Positions 10,844 to 20,864 of a DNA stretch of 64,000 nt are shown one piece after another. The DNA comes from Nigrospora sphaerica (Eukaryota > Ascomycota > Sordariomycetes > Amphisphaeriales > Apiosporaceae): contig JAGVVL010000013.1 in NCBI GenBank assembly GCA_018287875.1, positions 2,170,001-2,234,000 on the forward strand, given 5' to 3'. The notes under the pieces are model-generated. The model did not search any database. It was given only the letters and a program-made list of their open reading frames with translations, and had not been told where the DNA came from. Position 1 is the stretch's first letter, and every line of letters starts with the position of its first letter. Both the position numbers and the translations under genes were made by a program.

Positions 10844-13800
10844 CTTGACGAATGTATACGGATTTTGTTGAGGGACGGAAAGTGATGTCTTGTCTATACT
10901 CCGAGGCACACCGAATCACGGAGAGTAGAGGGGATAGCCGGTGCTTTTCTGACGGTACGAATGACCAAGAATCCAACAATAGCGCAACGGCGAACAGACA
11001 CGGCTTTATAGCTCAGCAAGCCCAGGTGGCCGCCACTCTCACGCGGGGCCACCGTTCATACGGGTGGGCTCGGGCTGGCAGGTAGCGTGGCCCGGCCCCT
11101 TGGACGGTAAGCAGTACGATGTACATGGCTCTGGTACCCAAGACGACAAATTTCTTCGCAATGACGCACGACGACGGGAGCGCAGATGGGAAGACCACGG
11201 TGCCCCGTTCCCCCAGCTCGTTCGTTGGCGCGGTGGAGTCCGGCCATCTGGGAGAAAGGCCTTCGCCGAGGGGGACTAGCCGCGCATGTGGCCCTCGCAG
11301 GGGAGGGGGGCGGGTTTGACCTGCTCCAGAGACGGGAAACCTGGAGGCGAGAGCGGATGGGGTACAGACGTTGGGCGTACGCGATGCCACGGGGCCGGCG
11401 GCCCTGACGAGGAATGCAATGCAATGCAACTGGAGGCCGCGCTTGCGAGGGAGGGGAGTGGGACCTCTCGGCCGCAGAATATGTGGGATTCGGTCATTGC
11501 AGTCTACCGAATCTGCACCTTACCGAGTAGACGACACGCCGGCCGGACAAGCCTGGGCATGCCTGGGCTCCCTGGGGCCCTCCCTGGCCACGACAAAAGG
11601 CATGGCGCGCATGGCTGGATGGCGAGTATGGCATATGGGAAATGGGCCTGGACGGATGGTCCAGTCGGTCTTTCACGCTACCGCACGCGGCTCTCGAGTC
11701 GGGGCGGATCGGGCAGGCGGCGTAAAAGCCGCTTGCTCATCCATTGATAGTCGTCGCCTCCTGGCGCCTGTGGATAGGTGCTCTCCCACCCCCTGTCGGC
11801 TTCCCCCCCCCCACCACGCACCCCAAAGTCCAGACCCTCTGTTTGGACGTGCTGTCAGCGTCTGGGCCCCCCTCGGATCAGGGCCTTGCATCGATCGCGA
11901 TCTTCTTCACTCGAGCGCAGACATCGTGGGCGAGGCGCGGCCGCGTTGGCGGGGCGTCGGGATACTGGAACTGGCAGCGATGTGCACCGTATTTCCGTGC
12001 CTGGGAGTGCCTGACAACACCACCACGCCCACCGGGGGCCGCCTCGCCTTCTGCGGGGATCCTATCCCGCACAGCGATTTTTCGGTGGGCACGCACACAT
12101 GGCAAAATCCCATGCCATCGCCATCGGGCATGTGAAGTGGTGTGCACAGAGAGAGAGAGGGTGTGTATCTGCGTGTAGGTGTGTGTGTGTGTGACAACGA
12201 AGAACCCAAGGGAGGGGTGAGCGAGAATGATGTCATAGCAACTAGACGAGCCTCTCTAGCCGTCCTCCCACCGCATATTCAGGGTAGGGTAAGTCGTTGC
12301 AGGCCAGCCAGCACCCAATTAGAGGTATTGGATGAGAAAACCAAGGTCGCATTAGCCCTGGCCATCGTGCAGCATGCCGGCTGGGTATACCTACCGCCAG
12401 GATTAGTGCGCCTTCGTGCACAAGACCGATACGCTCTTCGCCCACGCTCAGGGCCCAGTGAGTACATCGTAGGTGCATGGGCAAACTTGGCAGCGTCCGC
12501 AGTAGTTCCGTTGTGTTCCATTTGCCGATGAGGAGGATGAAAAAGACCCGTCACCGGTGATTTACCCATGTTGGTGAGAGTGCCATCCTCGCTGCCCGGC
12601 CATGAAACTGTTGGCTGGGGGACTACCCGGAACAGGGAGGTCGCCAGACTGCCCCTAAGAATAGTCGACCTGCTACCCTGGCCCTCGGGCCCCCCTCTCG
12701 GTTCCCACATTAGCCCTCATACTGCTGTTATACTCGGCAAAGATGAGAAGACGACTGGGGGCGGCCAGCCCGAGCGTCTTAAGCGGTTGTAGTTGTATAA
12801 TACACCCGAAGAGGAGAAGGGCCGGCGGGCCGGCGGGGTGGCTATGGCCGCCCTCGTCGACGTGTTGTTCACGATCTTCGAAACCTAACTACACAGCCAA
12901 ATAGAACCCACCACCCTGGCAGTGTGTGGCAGTCATGGTACGTGTCCTATCCCTCGACAGGGTTAGGGGACAAGGAGGGAGAGTGCGTGCGCCTTGGTTA
13001 CCTACCTCTGCGTCGTGGGTGGTGGCGGGCGGCGAGGGGCTGACATGGGAAAGAAGCCGCCCCCGCGCGCTTCTTTTCCCCTGTGAGGGGCATTTTCGAT
13101 CGGGCTGGGGGGGGGGGTCTCTTGGCCCAGCTTCGCCTTTCTTGCACGACAACTGCGAGGGTTCGGCTTACCGAGCCGGTCTGAATCGAGGCGATAGAAA
13201 ATCATTGAGAGCATTCGCAAATCATCCGCGGTCCTCCCGGTCTATGTTGTAATCCGGGCCACATTTACATCGGATGTACGCGTCGCCTCCAGTTTTGCAG
13301 TCCCGTGGGTTCTGGTGGCCCCGACGGTAGGAGCGATCGTGATCGGCTTTCGTGTAGCATCATGGCTGAGTAAAACCGCGCCCAACGACGGGACTGGACG
13401 TCTATCGGTAAGCACGCCAAGCGCACGCCCCGTTTAGCCTCCCCTCATGGCACATGTATCGATAATCTTCTGCCCTTCGTTGCCGCTGCCAAGTCGGTGC
13501 ATATGCAGCCCATCGTGTACCACACAGCAACACCCCATCCGGAGCCAGGCAACCGATAAATCCGGGCCTCTTGGGTCGGCAGTACGAGGCAGCGAGATAT
13601 GCATTGTCGGAGTCTATCTATCTCCAGAGAACGTCGGCAAGCTCACCACGCACTCACTGTCGCCTTAGGATTGATGGGGCGCTTCTGGCCAATGGCTGGG
13701 ACGTTGGATTCTCTTCGCTCTGTCGTCCCGTGCGTTCCGTCACTCCGGTCGGGCCCCTGGACGACTATTTGCTAGTGTCCTGCGCCGGTACCGTCATCAC

Positions 13801-14346
13801 GCATGTGGGCGTTCCTCTCTTATTCAGAAACCACCCGGACGCACCTCACGATGTTCTGCCGGCCGTGCTCCCCCGGGTCGCAATGACGTTGGCGTTGGTG
13901 CGCTAACTCGAACCAATATGACCAAAGGATCCCCCCGAGACCACCCATACCGCACCTCGGCGTGCCGTGCCGTCCCTCTCTTCCTCCCTTGCCAAGACCG
14001 GCTGGACGATACGCCGCGTTCGGCCGGCCACCCTCACCCACCAACGTGTGTTGGCCGCATTTGCATGAAAACCGCCAAGAACTGCAGGGCGGGTGTGTGC
14101 AACGACCACCGTGCATGCCCCGTGTTTCGTAGTTTCACCATCATAGTATTCTTCACAGCCACAGGCAATGCAGCGAACGGATCACGCGGCGGGAGGTGGT
14201 ATGCACATGGCAAGAGTCATCGCCGTCATCAGAAGCCGTCATGTCTACTATCCTTTCCATGCCCCCGCTTGATTGGGACTGCAGGCCCAGGTATAATGAC
14301 TATATCGTGATGTCGGGGCGGGGATTGAAAATCGATTGTTCGCTCC
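10844..14346. other. 3.5 kb gene-poor interval
   Basis: I find no supportable gene. The longest plus-strand frame (11371-12135) has no recognisable domain, uneven composition and overlapping frames of similar length on the other strand, so I treat it as chance. The first 250 bases are the HAD-phosphatase promoter. The rest holds short simple-sequence patches, for example GA/GT runs at 12148-12193 and a poly-G run near 13110. Confidence 0.55.
11004..11010 (-). promoter_or_regulatory. TATA box of the HAD phosphatase gene
   Basis: TATAAAG on the minus strand, about 160 nt upstream of the start codon at 10843. Sequence and distance are typical of a fungal core promoter; no transcript data are available. 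Confidence 0.45.
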
Positions 14347-15413
14347 TTACGCCGCCACCTTGGGGCTGAATTTCGACGCAGCCTTGTCGAACAGCGCATC
14401 CTTCTCGGCCAGGTCGGTAAGATACGGGTGTGACGGATTGACGTTCTTGAGCGAGCTGGTGTAGTGTGTTAGCATCGTCGACCATGGCGGGGTCTGCATA
14501 TCAGGGACCTACGCTGTGAGTTCCGAAGGGTCCTTTCCAACGATAACGGCCAGTACGAGGAGGTTCGCAATGGCCTCGGTGTACTTGGGATCCTTCTGCA
14601 GGGCTTGTTCCAGCGCACCCTGAGCCTCCTCGACGCGCCCCAGGTGAAGCTCACACACAGCTTGCGAAACGAGTGTGAGGATCGAGGACGTCGAGGGAGC
14701 CTGCGCCAGCTCCTCGTAGACATAGAATGCCTGTTGGTACTTGTCGCCGCCCTGGAATACAGTCGTTAGCAGATGCGTCGTCTGTTGCCGCCGTCGCCGG
14801 GCTGCCACGGGGGCGTACCAGTCTCAAGCCCACCCACGACTCTGCCAGGTTCACCAGCAAGCTATCCTGCGCCCAGCTGCGTGCCGCCTTGACCTCCTTG
14901 AGGGCCAGGTCTGTCCGGTTTTGGTCAAGGTGGATTTGTGTAATGAGCGCAACGGCCTCGACTGCATGCGACTCGTCAGCAATGCGCGCGCCCCCCGGTG
15001 GTGCTGGCGATGGACCCACGGTTTCCAGAGTGTTGCGACAGCAGCGCCAGCGCCTCTTCACTCTTGCCGGCGGCCTGCAAGACGGTGCCGGCTAGCACCT
15101 GCACTGTCGCGTTGTCCCCGGCCGAGGCGGCCAACTCCTCGGCCGTCTTGACCGCCGCATCTGTCTTTCCGGCGCTGTACTGGGCGAGGGCACCGACGGC
15201 GGCCAGCTCGGGCTCCGTCTCGCCCTGGACCTCGGCGATCACATCGTCGGCCTGGCCCAGCGCAATGCGCGCACGGAGGGCGAGGACTTGGGCGGGGAGT
15301 CGGTTCTCGGGCGAGAGGGCCGACGTGTCGAAGTCAATGACCTCCTGGTACTGGCCCTGGTGGAAGTGGTTGTGGATGTTGATGAGCTCGCCTTCGGCGC
15401 TGTAGGGATCCAT
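14347..15413 (-). CDS. sec28: Coatomer subunit epsilon
   Basis: Four exons (15020-15413, 14819-14961, 14513-14751, 14347-14455) join to 294 residues, the usual length of fungal epsilon-COP. The introns are 58, 67 and 57 nt with donors GTGGGT, GTACGC and GTAGGT, and branch sites such as CTAAC are visible. The protein begins MDPYSAEGELINIHNHFHQG and is a solenoid of TPR-like helix pairs. The conserved C-terminal part includes WVGLRLGGDKYQQAFYVYEE and the closing NPSHPYL motif. Epsilon-COP binds alpha-COP in the COPI coat, which returns proteins from Golgi to ER. The sequence matches the family along its full length. No targeting signal is present, as expected for a cytosolic coat subunit. Confidence 0.93.
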
Positions 15414-16013
15414 CTTCGCTTCGTTCGCGTCGCTTTGCCTCGGGTCAATTCGGTCAAGGCTCGGTTTCGAGATGGTATAAGGTCGTTTGTTGGTGTTGGG
15501 GCGGCTGACTGCTCTGTCTCCTATGCCCTTCGGGGTACGTGGAGCGTCTGTCTGGGTGACGATGGGGCAAGAGAAGCCGCCAGGTGGCAGCTCCGGCAGG
15601 GATGTGGGGTCCACCATTGCCCCTGGTCTGTGCCTTTTCTCCAATCGGCTGTTCCCTTTCGAGGTATAAAGTACTTCTTACTATTGAAGAACTACTTCGT
15701 AGCTGAGTAAGAGGCACACATGTAAGTGCATACTTACACCTACCTTAGGTTCCGGTAAGAACACTGCAAAGTCCACCTAATTTGATGTTGAATGCTTCAG
15801 ACGCCTGCTTTCATGGGTTGATACCTATTTCCTACTGCCTTACGAACACTCACGTATACCGTAGGTTTCCTAGCGAGTACCTAATCCAACGTGGCTGCTT
15901 CTCTGCTTGCTCCGCATCATAGCAATACCTCGTTATCACACCCGTCCCCGGCTGTCCTCCGTGTTGCAGTGCCTCCAGGCTGGCTTTTGACATCCTGGCC
16001 TGGTGACCTGTCA
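15414..16013. other. Intergenic: coatomer epsilon promoter region
   Basis: Upstream region of the coatomer epsilon gene. It becomes AT-richer from about 15660, with repeated AAGTAC/TACTTC words. No gene is supported on the minus strand. A hydrophobic plus-strand frame that starts at 15891 is discussed among the rejected items. Confidence 0.55.
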
Positions 16014-17916
16014 TCAATTCTCGCCATTGTGCGTCCCTCGCTTGGCGTCGTGGTCGGAATTTTCGTTGTCCTCTGCAGCGGTCTCTTCCTTCTGCTTGGC
16101 CTCCGCGTGCCGCTCCACCCCGGGTGGTCTCTCGAACCCCTCGAGCAGGTTCCTCGCTCTATTCTGGTGCTTGATCGCAGTAGTTCCGCCCTCCTCGACC
16201 GTGGGTATTCCTATACTTTCTTCGGTTCTCGCATTGGTGGGAACTGTTTCGTAGGCGGAATAGGTGTTGTCGGCAATTGCCCCAGTCGGCTCACTGCGGT
16301 TGTTCCCCTCGGTATGCTCGCTTGAGACGTTTCCGCTCTCATCGCTTTCGTCCTTAGCGTTCCAGTCAGCCTCGTCTTTTCCAAAAATCCTCGTCGAAGC
16401 TACGGCTTGGACTTGCTGGCAACTGGTTTAGCTTGCCCACGAGCTCAACGTAAGCGCTCGCGTAGCTATGGGGACCACTGCTGACGGAACAGATGGCATC
16501 ATTGGTAGCTGGTGGTTTCATGGCCCTGAAGGCGACTTCAAACTCGGCAGACTCTTCGTCCACTGAGTGGACATGGTGGTTGGCTACCGTGGCAGGGATT
16601 CCAGTGGATGAAGTTTCGAGGTTGGCAGAGATACGAGCCGAAACGGGCGATTCTGCATGGTGGATTGCCCGGGTCCCATCCGCGCCAAAGAATGCATCAA
16701 GCTCGGCGATTCTTCTCTCAATGGAATCAGTGTGCTGTTCTTGTTTCCCCGTTCGGGGAAGGTTCTGATCACGTTCGGCGTTCATCTGGCTGCGTATGAG
16801 GAAAGATTTCGGGCTACGCTCTTTGCCATAGTCATGGCCATCGCCTATGTTCAGAGGCCTGACCCAAGCCGAATCGATATTTGAGGCCTGGCGCTCGTAA
16901 TGGAAGCCACCGGGGCGCACTCCGTCGACCGCATCTGCTTCGCCGGGTGCAGTTACCGGAGTAGGGGGTCGGCGAGGGCTCCCATTCGCTTCAAGGATAC
17001 TCTGACTGTCGTTCAAATCTTTAGGGGCCTTTTCAAGTCCGCCATATGCATTATTCTATAATGCAACGGGGTGCTTGGAATAGGTGGTTGAGCAGTCAGC
17101 ATCTAGGCTCCTCGATGCCTTCCGGAGCCCTGCCTTTGTTTCATTGCGTGTTGCTGTTGCGGAAGACCGACGATCGCCTCCGCTAGCGACGGAACGACCA
17201 GGTCTGATAAGGAACTTTCGGACTCCTGGAGAGGAGCCACTCTCCGTCCGTTCCAAAGTTTGACCGTGCTCCAAAGCGAATCCGAAAGGGATATCAGCGT
17301 CCTCATACGAAGTGCCGGGGTGCTCGACCTCCGCCCAACGTATCGGCGATTCGGGAACCTGCCGACGCCCAGGTGTGCATCGAAGAGAATCGTATCGGCC
17401 GAGGCTAAAGTCTGCCGAGTGGCCAGATTCGTGGCTAATGGAATATCCAGCGACGCGGTGGGATGAACTCGGCGACCGTTCGCCGGAGGCGGAGAAGGGA
17501 ACATTGCGCACCCACTTCGCAACGGTGCACATCTTCATCTGACTGCTCACCACCCTCCGGAAGTCGCGCAAAGCGTTTGTCTCGGGCGATCGGGACAAGT
17601 TGGGGTCGCCGCTGCTGGGTATGCTAACCGAACGGCGTCTGTTTGTGGTGTTGGGGGGCGTAGAAGGCGCGGGAGTCGTGGTGGGCGTGATAAGCTGTTG
17701 CTGAGACTTGGTGGCAAGGTTTGCGACGTGGACGGGCTTGCCAGAGCCGTCTTCTCCGGCATTCTTGCCATTCTTATCCGACTGGGCCTGGCCTGTCGGC
17801 CTGTCCCTCCTAAGGAGGGCAGCAGCTCGAGCTGCGACCTCAGCATGAACATATTTCTCGAGGTAAAATGGATCTTGTTCTTCTACGCTTCCGCTCATCT
17901 CGTTCGAAGAGGCCAT
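16014..17916 (-). pseudogene. Broken gene for a disordered protein of unknown function
   Basis: On the minus strand an ATG at 17916 opens a 286-codon frame that begins MASSNEMSGSVEEQDPFYLE. It ends at a TAG at 17056-17058, but the same frame continues past that TAG for about 230 codons to a TGA at 16366. From about 16370 a frame shifted by one base then runs to TGA at 16014-16016, with the same Glu/Asp/Asn/Ser-rich composition. No good donor and acceptor pair removes the TAG: the only GT nearby is GTTGCA. Read through, the product would be about 630 residues, mostly low-complexity Ser/Thr/Pro/Glu with one short helical stretch near residues 17-40. I recognise no domain. Either the gene is decayed (one nonsense change, one frameshift), the assembly has errors, or it uses unusual introns. 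It lies in a lower-GC stretch. Confidence 0.5.
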
Positions 17917-19202
17917 GATGACACTGGAATGCCGAGAAAGATCAAAGACCGAGACGTTTAACGGCTCAAACGGTCAAGATAAAAGTCAAGCCTCGTAGGG
18001 CCACTAGGCGATTCTAGAGTTTTTCTACAAGGGGGTTGGTACAGTGGAATGGCAAGAAAAGCTACCCCGCTAGGGTCAACGTATCAGCTGCTGGTATATA
18101 TGCTCGAGTAGAAAGCCTTTGAGGTGTTGGGAGCTTGTAAATACTATGGTGAACTGTTTGTGTGGTCGAAGAGGAGAACATGGCCTGGTTGATGCGAGAA
18201 TGGTAAGGGTAATGGCATCGAGGTCGGGGAGTGAATAGATGGTGGGTACAAACGATGAGGAATGGGTAATATGTAGGAGGATAACAGCATTCAGATATCA
18301 TTGAAAGGCCAATTCATTGTTAAGTGATCAGTTATTACTGTCGAATAGAATAGGCCAGGCAACAGACTGCTTGCGACGGAACAATACGCGAGACATACCG
18401 CAATGAATAACATTGAAGCACAGGTTAAGGACATCTATGCTTACTTCTTCCGAGTAATGAATCCATTTAAAAGATATCTGAATGTGTATATAGGGCCTGC
18501 TGGAGTAGCTCGCCATGACACCGAAAGGCCATGTCTTTTTCAACGCAAATTTTGGGCCCCTTGACTTGACGCACTTATTCATTGCTCGGCAACACTTCTT
18601 TGTGCCTGAGCGCCTTACTCCTCTTCCGGTGGCTGCGATGATCATAATTCCTGCTCCATGATAGCACGTGTTCCAAACAGGAGTTCCGGTGTTGCCTTTA
18701 CCGTCAGACGGATCTGATGGAACACTAAAAATTGGATCCTTCACAAAGCAGAAGATGAAGTCACAGATGCGAATGGGCAACGGAATATATGGTTGAAGTG
18801 GTTTTGCATTGGACGTGGCTTTTCCTAGTTTGCTTGGCTACGACTACCGGTGCCGGTGAGCCATGGCATCGGCTTGCTATCCTGGGTCGAGCGCGCCGGC
18901 AACCCGAGGTATGTACACAGGCAAAACAAACAAAAGGAAGACAGAGAGAAAACTTTTAGCCCCCTATCAGCTCGAGACGTGCCGGGTAGGCGCGGCGGGA
19001 AAGGAACCGACCCAGCGCCGCCGCGCGGCGCGGTGAGTCCGGGGGAGGATGGGGGGAAGGGTCAAGGAGTGACGTGAAGGTGAATGCACAACTCGCACGC
19101 GCCATCGAGGGTGGGCGGGCTCCTTGAGGCCGAAGCCGGACGGGGACGGGGACCCGGGCGCGGGCTCGGGCTCGGGAGGCGGGCCTCGGGCGGGGCGGGG
19201 CC
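17917..19202. other. AT-rich intergenic stretch
   Basis: Clearly AT-richer than its surroundings from about 18000 to 18850. No confident gene. A minus-strand frame of about 170 codons ending at 18328, with a CC and C pattern, is noted under findings. The 18.97-19.2 kb end is GC-rich 3' flank of the calpain-like gene. Confidence 0.5.
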
Positions 19203-20864
19203 TCATTTGGCGACGCCGATGCAGGCGAAGAGCTCCTTGAAGGCGTTGGTCTCGAGGGCGAGGAGACCCTTGTTGTCGAGCATGCAGGCGGGGCGCCAGA
19301 ACTCGGGCTCGACGCGGTCGAGCAGGCCCGGGTAGCTGTTGAGGCCGAGGGGCTCGGTGATGCCCCAGGGGTTGCGCAGGATGATGTACTGGCGCTCGCC
19401 GAACTGGCACCAGCCGAGGACCGAGTAGGCGTGGTTGGCGACCAGGTTGGCGCCGCGGTACATGGAGCCGGTGGCGTGCGTGTAGGCGGCCATGGGGTTG
19501 ATGGTCTTGAAGTTGACGGAGCAGGCGCGCACGAGGCCGAGCAGGTCCTTGTGGTGGTGGCGGTCGCAGAAGTAGTAGTGCGGCTCGCGCCCGTTGATCT
19601 GGGCCATGGCCTTGATGGGGTCGCCGTAGGCCGTCTGCGTGATGTCGGGCCGCTCCGAGTCGTCGTTGGTGATCCACTTGGCGAAGGCCTTCTCGTACAG
19701 CGACGGCCACATGTCCATGCGGTCGCTGCTGTGCGCGTAGACGGGGTCCATGGACGAGTTGTTGATGGGGATCTCGTAGTTGACCTCGACGGTGCGCGTC
19801 TTGGCGTTCTGTCGCCCGCCCTTGTCGTGGAACTTGATCTCGACGGTGTGGTTGCGGCGGCGGCGCTCGTTGTCCTCGCGGTTGAAGTCGCGGTTCATGC
19901 CGTGCGTCGCCCGGTTGATGACGGTCGGGTTGGCCCAGAAGACGGAGAAGAGGGCGGCGATGAGCCAGCTGTTGGGCGACGCGCCCTGCACCGGGTCGTC
20001 GAACCGGTTGATGGTGTTGTGGCACTGGTTGCGCAGGTTGATGTTGTTCATGCCGCCGGCGTTGATGTAGCCCCGGATGCTGTCGCGCATGCCGATCTGC
20101 CGGAGGTCATCGATGAGCTCGTGCGAGATGCGGTGGTTCAGCCGCATGATGGACTCGGCGTCGCGCCACGTGCTGTTGGGCGGCGACCAGTGACCCTCGT
20201 TCTTGATGCGCCGGAAGCGCGTCGCCAGCTCGTTGATGGACATGGTTATCTCGTGGTTGCTGACGGTGCGCGAGATGGAGTGCCCGTCGAGGACGAGCCG
20301 GAGCTTGCCGTTCTGGAGGCGCGCCACCTTGACGCGCGTGTTGCCGATGCCCTTGAGGCCGACCTTCTCGAGGTCCTGGAGCGTCTCGACGCGCGAGAGA
20401 TCCGGCGAGACGAGGTCGCGCTCCTCGAGGATCCGCATGTCCTCCTTCTTGACCTCCTCGGCCTCCCTCTGCTTCGAGTCGAGCTTGAGGCCGGCGTACA
20501 GCACCGACCGGTGCTTGAGGTCGAAGAGCTCGTCGTAGTCGGTCTGCAGCACATCCGAGATGATGCGCGCCGCATCCCGCGAGTTGCGCTCGAGGCGGTG
20601 GCCGACCAGGGCCTCAGTCAGAGCGAAGGGGTTGATGGCACCGATGGCGAGGTTTTTGGGCGGCGCGTCGGGCTTGGGCGTCTGGCCCAGAGAGCCGTTG
20701 GAGCTCTGCACATCGGTGAGATCATCGTAGTCCTCCGAGATGGTTCTCGGGCTCGAGCCCGAGGCCTCGGGCATCTTGCGGCCAGTCAAAGCCTCGAAGA
20801 GAACGTAAGGGTCGACGGTGACCTCGTTGCGGGGGGTGTCGGAGGAGGAGGCTTGGTTGAACAT
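19203..20864 (-). CDS. Calpain-like cysteine protease family protein, Cys replaced by Ser
   Basis: One uninterrupted exon encodes 553 residues. The C-terminal half (about 285-545) has the papain-like calpain (family C2) core. The region normally reading QGxxGDCW appears as VQGASPNSWLIAAL, so the expected catalytic Cys is Ser299. His478 (VANHAYSVLGW) and Asn498 (ILRNPWG) are kept. The N-terminal half has acidic low-complexity sequence, a charged helical segment (about 125-180) and no known domain. Calpains are cytosolic Ca2+-linked proteases; with Ser in place of Cys this one is probably a pseudo-enzyme or a binding or regulatory protein. No EF-hand or C2 domain is seen. A TATA-like GATAAATA lies about 145 nt upstream (21008-21015). 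The family call is firm on the His/Asn motifs; loss of activity is inference. Confidence 0.8.
   Translation of the reverse strand: MFNQASSSDTPRNEVTVDPYVLFEALTGRKMPEASGSSPRTISEDYDDLTDVQSSNGSLGQTPKPDAPPKNLAIGAINPFALTEALVGHRLERNSRDAARIISDVLQTDYDELFDLKHRSVLYAGLKLDSKQREAEEVKKEDMRILEERDLVSPDLSRVETLQDLEKVGLKGIGNTRVKVARLQNGKLRLVLDGHSISRTVSNHEITMSINELATRFRRIKNEGHWSPPNSTWRDAESIMRLNHRISHELIDDLRQIGMRDSIRGYINAGGMNNINLRNQCHNTINRFDDPVQGASPNSWLIAALFSVFWANPTVINRATHGMNRDFNREDNERRRRNHTVEIKFHDKGGRQNAKTRTVEVNYEIPINNSSMDPVYAHSSDRMDMWPSLYEKAFAKWITNDDSERPDITQTAYGDPIKAMAQINGREPHYYFCDRHHHKDLLGLVRACSVNFKTINPMAAYTHATGSMYRGANLVANHAYSVLGWCQFGERQYIILRNPWGITEPLGLNSYPGLLDRVEPEFWRPACMLDNKGLLALETNAFKELFACIGVAK

Noticed and set aside
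11371..12135. A 254-codon plus-strand frame in the gene-poor interval
   Set aside because: No domain, no splice support, irregular Arg/Pro/Gly composition and competing frames on both strands.
15891..16325. A 144-codon hydrophobic plus-strand frame with a membrane-helix-like stretch
   Set aside because: It lies opposite an acidic/Lys-rich minus-strand frame that continues the broken gene; hydrophobicity is expected when Glu/Lys codons are read backwards.
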